Assembly: GCF_965227505.1 (NCBI RefSeq)
Contig: NZ_OZ245757.1
Location: forward strand, 3,782,001 to 3,846,000
Length of the DNA: 64,000 nt
Source of the DNA: Pelagibius sp965227505
GTDB lineage: Bacteria; Pseudomonadota; Alphaproteobacteria; Kiloniellales; Kiloniellaceae
Reading direction: 5' to 3'
This document shows, piece after piece, positions 24,528 to 33,957 of the stretch. Under the pieces are notes generated by a model. The model saw only the letters and a program-made list of their open reading frames with translations. It ran no database searches and was not told the DNA's origin. A program made the translations under genes and the position numbers. Position 1 is the first letter of the stretch. Each line of letters opens with the position of its first letter.

Positions 24528-27500
24528 ATGCAGATCGCCCGCTTTTCAATCGAAAAGCCGCTCTACACCTGGCTGCTGATCCTGATCTGCCTCTTCGGCG
24601 GCTTCGCGGGATACCTCGCGGTCGGCAAGCTGGAGGATCCGGTCTTCACCTTGAAGTCCGCCCTGGTGATCACCGCCTACCCGGGCGCCACCGCGTCGGA
24701 GGTGGCTGTCGAGGTTTCGGAGGTTCTGGAAAGCGAAATCCAGAAGATGGACGAAGTCGACGTGATCACCTCCCGCAACACGCCGGGACTGTCGGTGATC
24801 GAAGTGGAAATCAAGGACCGCTTCGACGGCGGGGACCTGCCGCAGATCTGGGACGACCTGCGCGACCGGGTTGCCGACGCTGTGCCGTTTCTGCCCCCCG
24901 GGGCCGCTGTGCCGGACGTGGACGACGGCTTCGGCGATGTCTACGGCCTGTACTATGCCGTGACGGCGCCGGGCTTCAGCGACGATGAGATCTGGGAGAT
25001 CGCGACTTTCCTGCGGCGCGAAGTTCTCACCGTCACCGGTGTCGCCGATGCGGAGGTTACCGGCCTGCCGGAAGAGGCGATCTTCGTGGAGCCGTTCAGC
25101 CGGACGCTCGCCAACCTGGGGGTGCCGCCGACCGTGATCGTGGATGCGGTCAGTCGCGCCGATGCCGTGGTGCCCGCGGGTTCCGCGGACGACGAGACGC
25201 GCAAGGTCAGGGTGGACCCGCCGCGCGGCGAAGACAGCATCCGTGAGATCGGCGCTCTGACCTTTGGGTTTGAGGGCGAGGTCCTCAACCTCCTCGATGT
25301 CGCCGACGTCACGCGCAGCCGGGTCGACGACCCGGTGCAGATTGTCCGCCACAACGGTGTGGAGGCCTTCACGCTGGGCATTGCCGGGCTGACCTCGGCG
25401 AACATCGTCACCGTCGGCGAAGCGGTCGAGCAGCGGCTTGCGGAGGTTGCGCCGCTGCTGCCCGTCGGCGTGACCATCGCGCCGATCTATGAGCAGCACA
25501 GGGTCGTCGAGAGCGCCAACCTGGAAGTGTTGAGAGGCCTGGGGCTGTCGCTTGCCATCGTGATTGCCGTGCTGGCCCTGTTCATGGGCTGGCGGGCCGC
25601 TGTGGTGGTCGGGGCCACGCTCTTGCTCACCATCAGCCTGACCTTCCTCTTCATGGCGTTCTTTGACATCAAGGTGGAGCGCATCAGCCTCGGCGCCCTG
25701 ATCATTGCCATGGGCATGCTCGTCGACAACGCCATCGTGGTCGCCGAAGGCATGCAGGTGGAGATGCGCAAGGGGCGCACTGCCCGGGATGCCGCCGCGG
25801 AGGTGGCGCGCAGGACGCAGATCCCGCTGTTGGGGGCCACCGCTATCGGTGTCATGGCCTTTGCGGGGATCGGCCTCAGCCCGGACAGCTCCGGCGAGTT
25901 CCTGTTCTCGCTCTTTGCCGTTATCGGCATCTCGCTGATGCTGTCCTGGCTTCTCGCCATCACCGCGACGCCCCTGCTGGCCAGCTACATCTTTCCGGTC
26001 GGCGGCCTTGGCGAGGGCGAAGGAGCCTATGGCGGCAGGTTCTTTCGCGGCTATGCGGTGCTGGTGCGCGGAGCCCTGCGCCGCCGCTGGCTTGTCATTC
26101 TTGGTCTTGTCGGCGGGACGGTTGCCTGTATCGGGGCCTTCGGCATGGTGACCCAGCAGTTCTTTCCGCCGGCCAATACGCCGCTCTTTTATCTCAACTA
26201 CAAGGCGGCGCAGGGAACCTCGATCCATGAGACCGCCGCCGATCTCGCCGTGATCGAAGAGTGGCTGCTTCAGCGCGACGATGTCGAAGCCGTCACCGCG
26301 ACCGCCGGCCGCAGCCTGACCCGCTTCTTGCTGACCTATCAGCCTGAGAACCCGGAACCCAGCCATGGCGAACTCGTCATCAGGGCGAAAAGCTTCGACG
26401 CCATCCCGAAGCTGCGCGACGACCTGGCCGTCTTTGCGCGCTCGGTGCTGCCCTGGGCGCAGACCCGCGTCGAGCAGATCATCTACGGCCCCCCGGTCAG
26501 CGCCGACGTCGAGGTGCGCCTTTCCGGACCCGACCCCGACGTGTTGCGGCGTCTGGCGGAGGAGGCGCGCGGGCTGTTCGAAACCGGCAGCGGCCTGCTT
26601 CTGGCCGAGCAGACGGACTGGAGCGAGCGCGAGCTTGTCACCCGGCCGATCTATGCCAGCGACCGCGGTCAGGCGCTGGGCGTCGAACGCAGGGACGTCG
26701 CACAGGCGATCGCCCTGGCAACCGACGGCATCCGCGCCGGTACTTTTCGGGAGCGGGACCGACTGATCCCCATCGTCATTCGCAGCCCCCGCGAGGAGAT
26801 GACGGCCGACGGCCGGTTGCTCGACCAGATTGTCTATGCACCGGCCAGCGGCGCCTACACCACCCTGAACCAGGTCATCGACGGCTTTGAGGTGGTGTCG
26901 CGGGATACGGCAATCGAACGGCGAAACCGGGAGCCGACGGTCAGCGCTCAGGCTTTCACCGTTCCGGGCATCCTGCCGCCGGCCGCCTTCGCCGAGGTCC
27001 GCCCGCTGGTCGAAGCCATGCAGCTGCCGCCCGGTTATCGGATGGAGTGGGGCGGCGAGTTCGAGAGCGCCACCGAGGCGCAGACGAGTCTCGGAATGCA
27101 GATGCCTCTGTCCTTCGGGACGATGCTGCTGATCACGATCCTGCTGTTCGGAAAGCTGCGTCAGACCGCCGTCATCTGGACCATTGTGCCGATGGCCGTG
27201 AACGGTGTCGCCCTTGGCCTGCTGCTCAGCGGTCTGCCCTTCAGCTTCACGGCCATGCTCGGGCTGCTGAGCCTTTCCGGGATGCTGATCAAGAACGCCA
27301 TTGTCCTGGTCGAGGAGATCGACCTGCAGAAGGCGGAACAGAGGCTGCCACAGTCGGCGGCGATCGTTGCCGCCTCGGTCAGTCGTCTGAGGCCCGTGGC
27401 GCTGGCGGCTGCGACGACCATCCTCGGCATGGTGCCGCTGCTCTTCGATGTCTTCTTCGCCTCGATGGCGGTGACCATCATGTGCGGTCTCGGCTTCGCC

Positions 27501-27662
27501 TCCATCCTCACGCTCTTCGGCGTACCGGTGCTCTACCACACCTACCTGCGCAAGGAGCGCCGCGCGGAAGCGATGGGCACGCTGCCAGAGTCGTCACCTG
27601 TCGACCGCGAAGCCATGCCGTCCGATGCCGTGAAGAAGGCCGCTGGTCTCGCCGCGGAATGA
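24528..27662 (+). CDS. RND-family efflux transporter, HAE1-like
   Basis: A 1044-residue proton-driven pump with two repeated halves, each with a large periplasmic loop and six membrane segments. The start MQIARFSIEKPLYTWLLILI is typical. The segment IAMGMLVDNAIVVAEGMQVEMRKG near residue 400 carries the membrane Asp of TM4 that relays protons, here with a single Asp. The second half repeats the topology with GMLIKNAIVLVEEID near residue 925. It is co-transcribed with the MFP. The relation is closer to the general divergent HAE1 group than to AcrB, so substrate range is unknown. Confidence 0.95.
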   Translation: MQIARFSIEKPLYTWLLILICLFGGFAGYLAVGKLEDPVFTLKSALVITAYPGATASEVAVEVSEVLESEIQKMDEVDVITSRNTPGLSVIEVEIKDRFDGGDLPQIWDDLRDRVADAVPFLPPGAAVPDVDDGFGDVYGLYYAVTAPGFSDDEIWEIATFLRREVLTVTGVADAEVTGLPEEAIFVEPFSRTLANLGVPPTVIVDAVSRADAVVPAGSADDETRKVRVDPPRGEDSIREIGALTFGFEGEVLNLLDVADVTRSRVDDPVQIVRHNGVEAFTLGIAGLTSANIVTVGEAVEQRLAEVAPLLPVGVTIAPIYEQHRVVESANLEVLRGLGLSLAIVIAVLALFMGWRAAVVVGATLLLTISLTFLFMAFFDIKVERISLGALIIAMGMLVDNAIVVAEGMQVEMRKGRTARDAAAEVARRTQIPLLGATAIGVMAFAGIGLSPDSSGEFLFSLFAVIGISLMLSWLLAITATPLLASYIFPVGGLGEGEGAYGGRFFRGYAVLVRGALRRRWLVILGLVGGTVACIGAFGMVTQQFFPPANTPLFYLNYKAAQGTSIHETAADLAVIEEWLLQRDDVEAVTATAGRSLTRFLLTYQPENPEPSHGELVIRAKSFDAIPKLRDDLAVFARSVLPWAQTRVEQIIYGPPVSADVEVRLSGPDPDVLRRLAEEARGLFETGSGLLLAEQTDWSERELVTRPIYASDRGQALGVERRDVAQAIALATDGIRAGTFRERDRLIPIVIRSPREEMTADGRLLDQIVYAPASGAYTTLNQVIDGFEVVSRDTAIERRNREPTVSAQAFTVPGILPPAAFAEVRPLVEAMQLPPGYRMEWGGEFESATEAQTSLGMQMPLSFGTMLLITILLFGKLRQTAVIWTIVPMAVNGVALGLLLSGLPFSFTAMLGLLSLSGMLIKNAIVLVEEIDLQKAEQRLPQSAAIVAASVSRLRPVALAAATTILGMVPLLFDVFFASMAVTIMCGLGFASILTLFGVPVLYHTYLRKERRAEAMGTLPESSPVDREAMPSDAVKKAAGLAAE

Positions 27663-27738
27663 GCGGTCGGAAGTCGCACCGGTTGACGCCATGATCAAGA
27701 CCGAGCGGCAATATTGCGACCATCCAAGCAAAGGACTT

Positions 27739-28941
27739 TCACTCCGCCGATGCTGATGTGGAAGCCGCTTCCGCGGTGACGGAATCGGGTTGGCGCCCGA
27801 AAACCGTGACGAAGCCCAGGGCTGCGGCGCCAAGCGAGAAGGCGGCGGCGAGGCCGAACATGTGCGGCCACGAGAACCCCGCCGCGATGCCGGCGAGCAC
27901 CGCGCCGAGCGCACCGATACCGTCCAGCAGGACGAAGGCAAGACCCAGCGTCGTTCCTTCGCTGCGGCCAGTATGGTCGACCGCGCCCGCGAGAATGGCG
28001 GCGCGGATCGCATCCAGGGCGGCGACCGCGACGACCATCGCGGCGATCATGATCCAGAGCGAGGGCTGAAAAACCAGCAATGTGATCGCCAGTGCCGCTG
28101 TGAGATTGCCGAACACGACGACCGGCCGGCGTCCGGCGATGTCGGAGATCTTGCCGACCCAGGGCTGCGCCAGAGCGCCGATGATCAGCATGGTCGAAAA
28201 CGCAATGCCGGCCGCCTCCGGCCCGAACCCGTGCTGGTCCGCAAGATAGAGCGGGATCATGCTGAGAAGCGCAATCAGGGCCATGTTGTAGAGGCAGATC
28301 ATCGCCACCATGCGGAGTCCGTTGCCCCGCCGCCACATGCTCAGAAGGTCGAGCAGGTCCCGCCTGTTGACAGACGTTTTCTCGACACGCGGAACCGCGC
28401 GCGCCACGAAGAAGAAGCAGAAGCCCATGAGCGCGGCGGGAAGCACCGAGATCGCCAGCGCCTCGCGCCAGTCGACGTAAGCGAGGAGAAAGCCGACGGC
28501 GAGCGGCGCCAGCACCTCGGCAAGCGAGCCGCCGATGGCGTGAATGCCGAGCACGTGTGCACGCCGCTCTCTGCTGTTGCGCGCAAGCACGCCGGTGGCG
28601 ATCGGGTGCCACGCCGCATCGCCCATGCCCGCGACGGCGAGCAACAGCGCGAGGCTCCAGAATCCCGGCGCCATGGCGGCCAGCAGGTACCCGACAGCGA
28701 CCCACCAGAACGTGGCGACCAGGAGCCGGCCCCGGTTCGCGACGTGGTCGGCGAGGATGCCGGCTGGCAGATAGGCGAGCGCGCCGCCGACGTTGCAGAT
28801 CGTGAACAGCAGGCCGACCTCGGCCGGCGAAAGCTCCATGGCGATGCCGACCGCCGGCACGATCAGCCACAGCGAACAGACCGGCCAGTCGTTGGCGAAA
28901 TGGCCCAGCGCGAACCACGTCAGGAGGCTGCGGTTTTTCAT
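27739..28941 (-). CDS. Major facilitator superfamily transporter
   Basis: A 400-residue inner-membrane protein with 12 hydrophobic segments. The loop after TM2 reads GILADHVANRGRLLV, a version of the MFS GXXXDRXGRR motif, and the central loop lies near residue 200. The ATG at 28941 (MKNRSLLTWFALGHFANDW) begins directly at TM1; a frame extension of 19 residues upstream is hydrophilic and not needed. It diverges from an AraC-family gene, an arrangement like NimT/NimR and other drug exporters, and probably exports a toxic small molecule. Confidence 0.88.
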   Translation of the reverse strand: MKNRSLLTWFALGHFANDWPVCSLWLIVPAVGIAMELSPAEVGLLFTICNVGGALAYLPAGILADHVANRGRLLVATFWWVAVGYLLAAMAPGFWSLALLLAVAGMGDAAWHPIATGVLARNSRERRAHVLGIHAIGGSLAEVLAPLAVGFLLAYVDWREALAISVLPAALMGFCFFFVARAVPRVEKTSVNRRDLLDLLSMWRRGNGLRMVAMICLYNMALIALLSMIPLYLADQHGFGPEAAGIAFSTMLIIGALAQPWVGKISDIAGRRPVVVFGNLTAALAITLLVFQPSLWIMIAAMVVAVAALDAIRAAILAGAVDHTGRSEGTTLGLAFVLLDGIGALGAVLAGIAAGFSWPHMFGLAAAFSLGAAALGFVTVFGRQPDSVTAEAASTSASAE

Positions 28942-29066
28942 GACGCTAAGATGCTCTGATCGAGAGGTGCGGACCTCAGGCCCGAAAGGCTTGAGCACCC
29001 TAGGGCAGAACGGTATGTCTTTCAGTCGACATTAAGACAAAATATATCTAGAAATCGTCAAGCGCC

Positions 29067-29843
29067 ATGACCAATCCAAAACACCATCCTCTGAGCGACC
29101 TGGGCGAAGTTGTTCGGCCGCGCTACCTGGGGGAACTCGTCAGACCGACGTCCGGCGAAAGCTACGACTGGCACACCCACGACTTCGGGCAGCTCATCTC
29201 CGCTGCATCGGGGTCAATGTACGTCGGCACGCCGGACCGCGTCTTGTTGCTCAGTCCGGCGATGGTGTTGTGGATTCCGCCGGACGTTGAGCACTGGATG
29301 CGGTACGGATCGGACAACGAGATGCGCTACGTCGACGTACGCAAGGGCGAAGCTGAACTGATCGGGGAGGACTGCCGGATCATGGCAATGACGCCGTTGC
29401 TGAACGCCCTGATGGCCGGCACCATGCCCGACCGTGCCGCGAGCCGCGCGAACGAGCATAACGAGGCGCTTCACGACCTTCTGCGCCATGAACTGGTCGC
29501 CGCCCCGGATGTACCGCTCTCGATCGCCATGCCACAGGACCATCGCATCAGCCGGTTTGCCGAAGCGGCGCTCGACGATCCGGGCGCGATCGGATCGGTC
29601 GACTCCTGGCTTGCCGAAGCCCCGGCCAGCCGCAAGACCATCGAACGATTGTTTGTCACAGAAACGGGAATGCCGCCGTCGCGGTGGTTGCGGCACGCGC
29701 GCATTCTTCACGCCATTTCAAGGCTCGCCGCCGGCGAGAAGGTCAGCTCGGTCGCCTTCGACATGGGCTATGCGTCTTCAAGCGCGTTCAGCTACATGTT
29801 TCGCCGTACCCTTGGACGGAGCCCGAGCGATTTCGGCGTCTGA
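29067..29843 (+). CDS. AraC-family regulator with N-terminal cupin domain
   Basis: A 258-residue regulator. The first 100 residues form a cupin-like sensor (YDWHTHDFGQLISAASGSMYVGTPDRVLLLSPAMVLWIPPDVEHWM, with H-x-H at 36-38). The C-terminal 100 residues hold two helix-turn-helix units, ending FDMGYASSSAFSYMFRRTLGRSPSDF. It diverges from the MFS gene, with 125 AT-richer bases between them, and probably activates or represses it in response to the exported compound. Confidence 0.9.
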   Translation: MTNPKHHPLSDLGEVVRPRYLGELVRPTSGESYDWHTHDFGQLISAASGSMYVGTPDRVLLLSPAMVLWIPPDVEHWMRYGSDNEMRYVDVRKGEAELIGEDCRIMAMTPLLNALMAGTMPDRAASRANEHNEALHDLLRHELVAAPDVPLSIAMPQDHRISRFAEAALDDPGAIGSVDSWLAEAPASRKTIERLFVTETGMPPSRWLRHARILHAISRLAAGEKVSSVAFDMGYASSSAFSYMFRRTLGRSPSDFGV

Positions 29844-29981
29844 GCCCCGGCATCGAGGTTGGAGTGGAGCGGCGAGTTCTGAGTCAATGGGCGAAAACCG
29901 GCGGAGGTGTCCTCGCACCGGATTTCGTGGTAAGTCCGGAATCGATGGAGGGTCGCACCGCGGCCGCGGGAGCATGGAGCG

Positions 29982-30887
29982 ATGCGCAGTTCGGAGCTTG
30001 CACGGCAGATCCTGGACACGCTGCGGCGGGAGCGCGCGGAGCCGGGGTTCCATATCCGCGAACAGTGGATCGCTGATGCGCTCGGCGTGTCCCGCTCGCC
30101 CGTCCGCACGGCGCTGAAGCAGCTCGAGAAGCACAAGATCGTCAGCCTGAAGCCGAGCCGCGGCTACTTTCTGACAGCGGCCCCCGGCTCCGATCTTTTC
30201 GAGCAGGTCGACCTGCCGGTGCCGGAGGTGGAGCGGATCTATCGGCAGATCACCAGCGAGCGCTTTGCCAATCTGCTGGGCAACCAGGTTTCCATCGCCG
30301 ACCTGGTGCGGCGCTATGGCGCGGGCCGCAGCGTCATTCACAAGGTTCTGGCCCGCATGCAGGAAGACGGCCTGGTCGAGAAGACGCCCGGCCACGGCTG
30401 GGTCTTCGGCCCCGCTTTGAACGACGAGGCCTCCTATCAGGAAAGCTATCGCTTCCGTCTGCTGCTGGAGCCGGCGGCCTTGCGCGAGGAGCGCTTCGAT
30501 CTGCCGGCCGCTCAGATCGCCGAACTGCGCGAGCGGCACCTCGCCGCCTTGTCGTCGGGTATCGAGTCGGAGCCCCTGAACAACCTGCTCGACATCGATG
30601 CGGCGTTTCACAATGCCCTGGGCGAGGCCTGCGGAAACCGCTTTCTCGCGCAGGCGATCCGCCAGCAGACGCGGCTGCGCCGCCTCTCCGAGTACGAAAA
30701 GTACACGACGCCTGAGCGCCTGGAGGCCTCCTTCGCCGAGCATCTGGCGATCCTCGATGCTGTGGAGCGGGGTGCCCTGGCGGAGGCTGCCGAGCGCATG
30801 TCGCTGCACATCCGCATGTCGGACGAAAACCGGCCCGACTTCCGCAAGGTCCGGGTCCTGGCGCACCGTCGCCTGACACGCCGCTAG
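29982..30887 (+). CDS. GntR-family regulator with two winged helices and an FCD domain
   Basis: A 301-residue regulator. Residues 5-65 form a GntR winged helix (HIREQWIADALGVSRSPVRTALKQLEKHKIVSLKPSRGYFL). Residues 80-145 form a second winged helix (SIADLVRRYGAGRSVIHKVLARMQEDGLVEKTPGHGWVF). Then follows an FCD-type helical domain (LEPAALREERFDL ... DIDAAFHNALGE ... FAEHLAILDAVERG). Standard FadR-type proteins have only one winged helix. It lies 257 bases ahead of the ABC importer operon in the same direction, with a 28-bp palindrome between them, and most likely controls that operon. It may also control its own synthesis. Confidence 0.88.
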   Translation: MRSSELARQILDTLRRERAEPGFHIREQWIADALGVSRSPVRTALKQLEKHKIVSLKPSRGYFLTAAPGSDLFEQVDLPVPEVERIYRQITSERFANLLGNQVSIADLVRRYGAGRSVIHKVLARMQEDGLVEKTPGHGWVFGPALNDEASYQESYRFRLLLEPAALREERFDLPAAQIAELRERHLAALSSGIESEPLNNLLDIDAAFHNALGEACGNRFLAQAIRQQTRLRRLSEYEKYTTPERLEASFAEHLAILDAVERGALAEAAERMSLHIRMSDENRPDFRKVRVLAHRRLTRR

Positions 30888-31017
30888 ACCTCTTTACCTG
30901 TTCTCGCCCTGCTTCCGGCTCTCCTGAATCCGGCGGTTTCACGGCCCGGGCAAGAGGGCCCAGGGATTGCGGGCTCCGTTCGCCCGGTTCGGTTGTATGG
31001 CGCTGTCGGGAAACCAG

Positions 31018-31045
31018 ATTGTATAATTTTTGGAAATGATACAAT
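31018..31045. promoter_or_regulatory. 28-bp palindromic operator overlapping a -10 box
   Basis: ATTGTAT at 31018-31024 and ATACAAT at 31039-31045 are exact reverse complements, and the inner ATTT (31026-31029) and AAAT (31034-31037) also pair. The left half contains a perfect TATAAT at 31022-31027. A bound repressor would cover the promoter. TTGTAT/ATACAA halves are typical of FCD-type GntR operators, so the double-winged GntR protein upstream is the likely binder. Confidence 0.7.
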
Positions 31046-31144
31046 ATTGGCCGGAGACAGGGGCATCCGCAGGCCGGTTCAGGCTGCTGCGGTCAGAAAG
31101 CGGGGCGGGCAAACCGCCCCGGCAGACATGGAGGCAAAGCGGCA

Positions 31145-32230
31145 ATGAAGAGTTTTCTCACGACGGCATCGACGGCCGCCCTGGCGGTGGCACTTGGCTT
31201 GGGCGCAGGGGGCATCGGCACATTCGGCCCGGGGGCGGGGGCCGCCATGGCCGCCGAGAAGATCGTCATCTCCAACTGGGACGGCTACATGCCCAAGGAT
31301 CTGCCGGAGAAGTTCAAGGCTGAGACCGGGATCGAGGTGGAGGTCGCCCTCCATGCGACCAACGAGGAGATCATGGGCAAGGTCGTGGCCGGCAAGGGCA
31401 AGGGCTACGATGTGCTCTTCGTGTCCTCGCCCTTTGCGGAGGTCCTGAACAAGCTCGGCCTTTCGGCGCCGATCGATCACGCGAAGGTGCCGAACTTCGC
31501 CAATCTCTACCCGGAAGCGGCCAGCCTGGAATACGACCCGGGCAACAGCTTCTCGGCCCCCTATGCCTGGGGCACGACAGGTCTCTGCTATCGCTCCGAT
31601 CTGGTCGAGGGCACGCCGTCGAGCTGGAATGACCTGCTGAATCCAAGCGACGGTTTGAAGGGGAAGGTGACCATGCTGGCCACCGACCGCTGGCTTATGG
31701 CGGCCGGCATGCTGGCCAGGGGCTACTCGGTGAACGAAACCAGCCAGGCCAAGATTGACGAGGTGAAGGCCCAACTCATCGAGACCAAGAAGGACCTGCT
31801 GGCCTACGACGACACCACCTTCTACTCGAAGCTCGTCTCGGGGGAGGCCAGCCTCGTGCATGCCTGGGACGGCTGGTGCAACTACGGCATCGCCGAGAAC
31901 GACAAGATCAGGTATGTGATCCCGGAAGAGGGGACCGACCTCTGGGTCGACACCATGGTGATCACCGCGGCCTCCGAAAACAAAGACGCCGCGCACAAGT
32001 TCATCAACTACATCCTCAGCGCCGACAACGGCAAGTGGGTGGCCGAAAACATCCTCTACAAGGTGCCCAACAAGGCGGCCATGGAGGCCCTGGACAGCGG
32101 ATTGCTGGCGAGTTTCCCCAACCTCGACATGGCGCCGGCCGATATGATGAAGCAGGAACAGCTGCGCGATCTCGGCTCTGCCCAGAAGGCCTATACCAAG
32201 GCCGTCACGGAGATCACGGCGTCGAACTAG
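31145..32230 (+). CDS. Polyamine/opine-type ABC transporter substrate-binding protein (PotD/PotF-like)
   Basis: A 361-residue periplasmic receptor. A long signal peptide (hydrophobic residues 8-30, cleavage near AMAAEK at 36) precedes the mature start KIVISNWDGYMPKDLPEKFKAETGIEVEV, which is the classic PotD/PotF opening. SPFAEVLNKLGL, APYAWGTTGLCYRSD and a W in VHAWDGWCNYGI correspond to ligand-cleft regions. The ligand might be a polyamine, an opine or another cationic or amide compound. It is the first gene of the ABC operon and is separated from the permeases by an exceptional hairpin. Confidence 0.9.
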   Translation: MKSFLTTASTAALAVALGLGAGGIGTFGPGAGAAMAAEKIVISNWDGYMPKDLPEKFKAETGIEVEVALHATNEEIMGKVVAGKGKGYDVLFVSSPFAEVLNKLGLSAPIDHAKVPNFANLYPEAASLEYDPGNSFSAPYAWGTTGLCYRSDLVEGTPSSWNDLLNPSDGLKGKVTMLATDRWLMAAGMLARGYSVNETSQAKIDEVKAQLIETKKDLLAYDDTTFYSKLVSGEASLVHAWDGWCNYGIAENDKIRYVIPEEGTDLWVDTMVITAASENKDAAHKFINYILSADNGKWVAENILYKVPNKAAMEALDSGLLASFPNLDMAPADMMKQEQLRDLGSAQKAYTKAVTEITASN

Positions 32231-32238
32231 CCGGTATC

Positions 32239-32297
32239 GGGCCGGAAGGCCGCCGCCGGGCAATCACGCTTCCAGCCCGGCGGCGGCCTTCCGGCCC
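32239..32297. terminator. Perfect 23-bp hairpin between the receptor gene and permease genes
   Basis: The arms 32239-32261 and 32275-32297 are exact reverse complements of 23 bases with a 13-base loop. It begins eight bases after the receptor stop and ends 18 bases before the permease start. Such intra-operon stems usually protect the upstream mRNA from 3' decay or cause partial termination, giving more receptor than permease. Confidence 0.75.
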
Positions 32298-32315
32298 CTG
32301 GATCCTGTTACCGTC

Positions 32316-33176
32316 ATGAACAGCCAAAGACGATCCCTTGTTCTGGCCCTGCCCGGTCTCGGCTGGCTGACGGTCTTCATGATCGTTCCCTGCCTGATCG
32401 TCTTCTTCTTCAGCTTCTTCGAGCGCGGCGTCTATGGCGGGATCGAATACATCTTCGGCTTCGACAACTTTCTGCGCGCCGCCGAACCGATCTATCTCTC
32501 GATCTTTCTCGGGTCGGCCCGCATCGCCGCCCTGGCAACCCTGATTGCCGTCATCATTGCCTATCCGGCCGCCTATGCCATTTCCCTGGCCCGCAAGGAC
32601 CGGCAGAACACCTACCTGTTCCTGGTCATGCTGCCGTTCTGGAGCAACTACCTGATCCGCACCTATGCCTGGATCGTCCTGCTGAACCGCGAAGGGCTGA
32701 TCAACAAGGCGCTCGGCGGTGCGGGCGTCATCTCCGAGCCGCTCAACATCCTCTACAACGACTTCGCGGTGGTGACCGGGCTGGTCTACAACTACCTGCC
32801 GTTCGTCATCCTGGCGATCTATGCCTCGCTGCAGCGCCTCAGTCCGGAGCTGCGCGAGGCCTCGACAGACCTTGGCGCGCCGGCCTGGAAGACCTTTCTG
32901 CGCGTCACCCTGCCACTCACCCTGCCCGGCGTTGCCGCCGGCGCGGTCTTCGTCTTCGTGCTCTCCATCGGCAACTTCATCACCCCGGATCTGCTGGGCG
33001 GCGGACGCATCCAGATGGTCGGCAACCTGATCTACGATCAGTTTCTCTCGGCCCGCGACTGGCCCTTCGGCGCGGCACTGTCGCTGATCCTGATCTTCAT
33101 CATGATGCTGCTGCTGTTCACCCAGGCCGTGCTCGTCAACCGGGCCCAGCAGGCAAGGGCCGCACCGCATGGCTAG
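32316..33176 (+). CDS. ABC transporter permease, PotB-like
   Basis: A 286-residue inner-membrane protein with six hydrophobic segments. The ABC coupling loop is visible as LREASTDLGAPAWKTFLRVTLPLTLPG near residue 185 (EAA-like motif). The start MNSQRRSLVLALPGLGWLTVFMIVPCLIVF is typical of PotB/spermidine-class permeases. Its end overlaps the next permease by 8 nt. Confidence 0.92.
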   Translation: MNSQRRSLVLALPGLGWLTVFMIVPCLIVFFFSFFERGVYGGIEYIFGFDNFLRAAEPIYLSIFLGSARIAALATLIAVIIAYPAAYAISLARKDRQNTYLFLVMLPFWSNYLIRTYAWIVLLNREGLINKALGGAGVISEPLNILYNDFAVVTGLVYNYLPFVILAIYASLQRLSPELREASTDLGAPAWKTFLRVTLPLTLPGVAAGAVFVFVLSIGNFITPDLLGGGRIQMVGNLIYDQFLSARDWPFGAALSLILIFIMMLLLFTQAVLVNRAQQARAAPHG

Positions 33177-33957
33177 GGCGGCGGTGGCGCAGCGGGCGCT
33201 CGGCCTGCATCTGGCCCTGACCTATGCCTTTCTTTACGGGCCGATCCTCGTGCTGATGATCCTCAGCTTCAACCGGGCCGGCCTGCCGACGGCCTGGACC
33301 GGGTTCTCCTTCGACTGGTACGTCACCCTGGCGGGCAGCCCGGAGATTCTGGCCGCCGCCCTCAACACCATCGTCGTGGCGGTCGTTTCGACAGTGATCG
33401 CCACCACACTGGGAACCCTTCTGGCGCTGGGGGTGGAGCGGCGCCGGCAGTCGAACGCGGTCGATGCGCTGCTCTTCGCGCCGATGATCATTCCCGATAT
33501 CGTGCTGGCCATCGCGCTGCTGTCGTTCTTCACCCTGCTGGAGGTGACTCTCGGCCTGCACTCCATCATTCTCTCGCACGTGGTGTTCAACATCGCCTTT
33601 GTCTGCGCGGTGGTGCGCACGCGCCTGAAGCATTTCGACTATGCCATCATCGAGGCCTCCATCGACCTCGGCGCGGACCGCTTCACCACCTTTCGCCGGG
33701 TCACGCTGCCGGTGATCTTTCCGGGGGTGCTGGCCGGGGCTCTGCTGGCCTTCACGCTTTCCTTCGACGAATTCATCATCGCGTTCTTCACCGCCGGCGC
33801 CGGCGCCAGCTCCACGACGCTTCCGATGCGCATCTATTCGATGATCCGCTTCGGTGTGACGCCGGAAATCAACGCCATGGCGACGATCATCATGCTGATC
33901 AGCTTCACGCTGGTGTTCTTCTCCCAACGTCTGAACCGCGGCGCGACGGTCGACTGA
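33169..33957 (+). CDS. ABC transporter permease, PotC-like
   Basis: A 262-residue permease, partner of the PotB-like protein. Six hydrophobic segments are seen, with the coupling loop IIEASIDLGADRFTTFRRVTLPVIFPG near residue 160 and the PotC-type stretch FTLSFDEFIIAFFTAGAG near residue 198. It overlaps its neighbours at both ends (8 nt with the PotB-like gene, 1 nt with the ATPase), a sign of tight translational coupling. Confidence 0.92.
   Translation: MARAAVAQRALGLHLALTYAFLYGPILVLMILSFNRAGLPTAWTGFSFDWYVTLAGSPEILAAALNTIVVAVVSTVIATTLGTLLALGVERRRQSNAVDALLFAPMIIPDIVLAIALLSFFTLLEVTLGLHSIILSHVVFNIAFVCAVVRTRLKHFDYAIIEASIDLGADRFTTFRRVTLPVIFPGVLAGALLAFTLSFDEFIIAFFTAGAGASSTTLPMRIYSMIRFGVTPEINAMATIIMLISFTLVFFSQRLNRGATVD

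Noticed and set aside
24546..27539. A 997-codon open frame antisense to the RND pump
   Set aside because: It mirrors the codon pattern of the pump gene, is full of His, Arg, Gly and Gln without any domain, and the pump on the plus strand is unambiguous. Several other long antisense frames (3564-5867, 5876-7609, 42442-44616, 53797-55941, 56876-58927) are rejected for the same reason.
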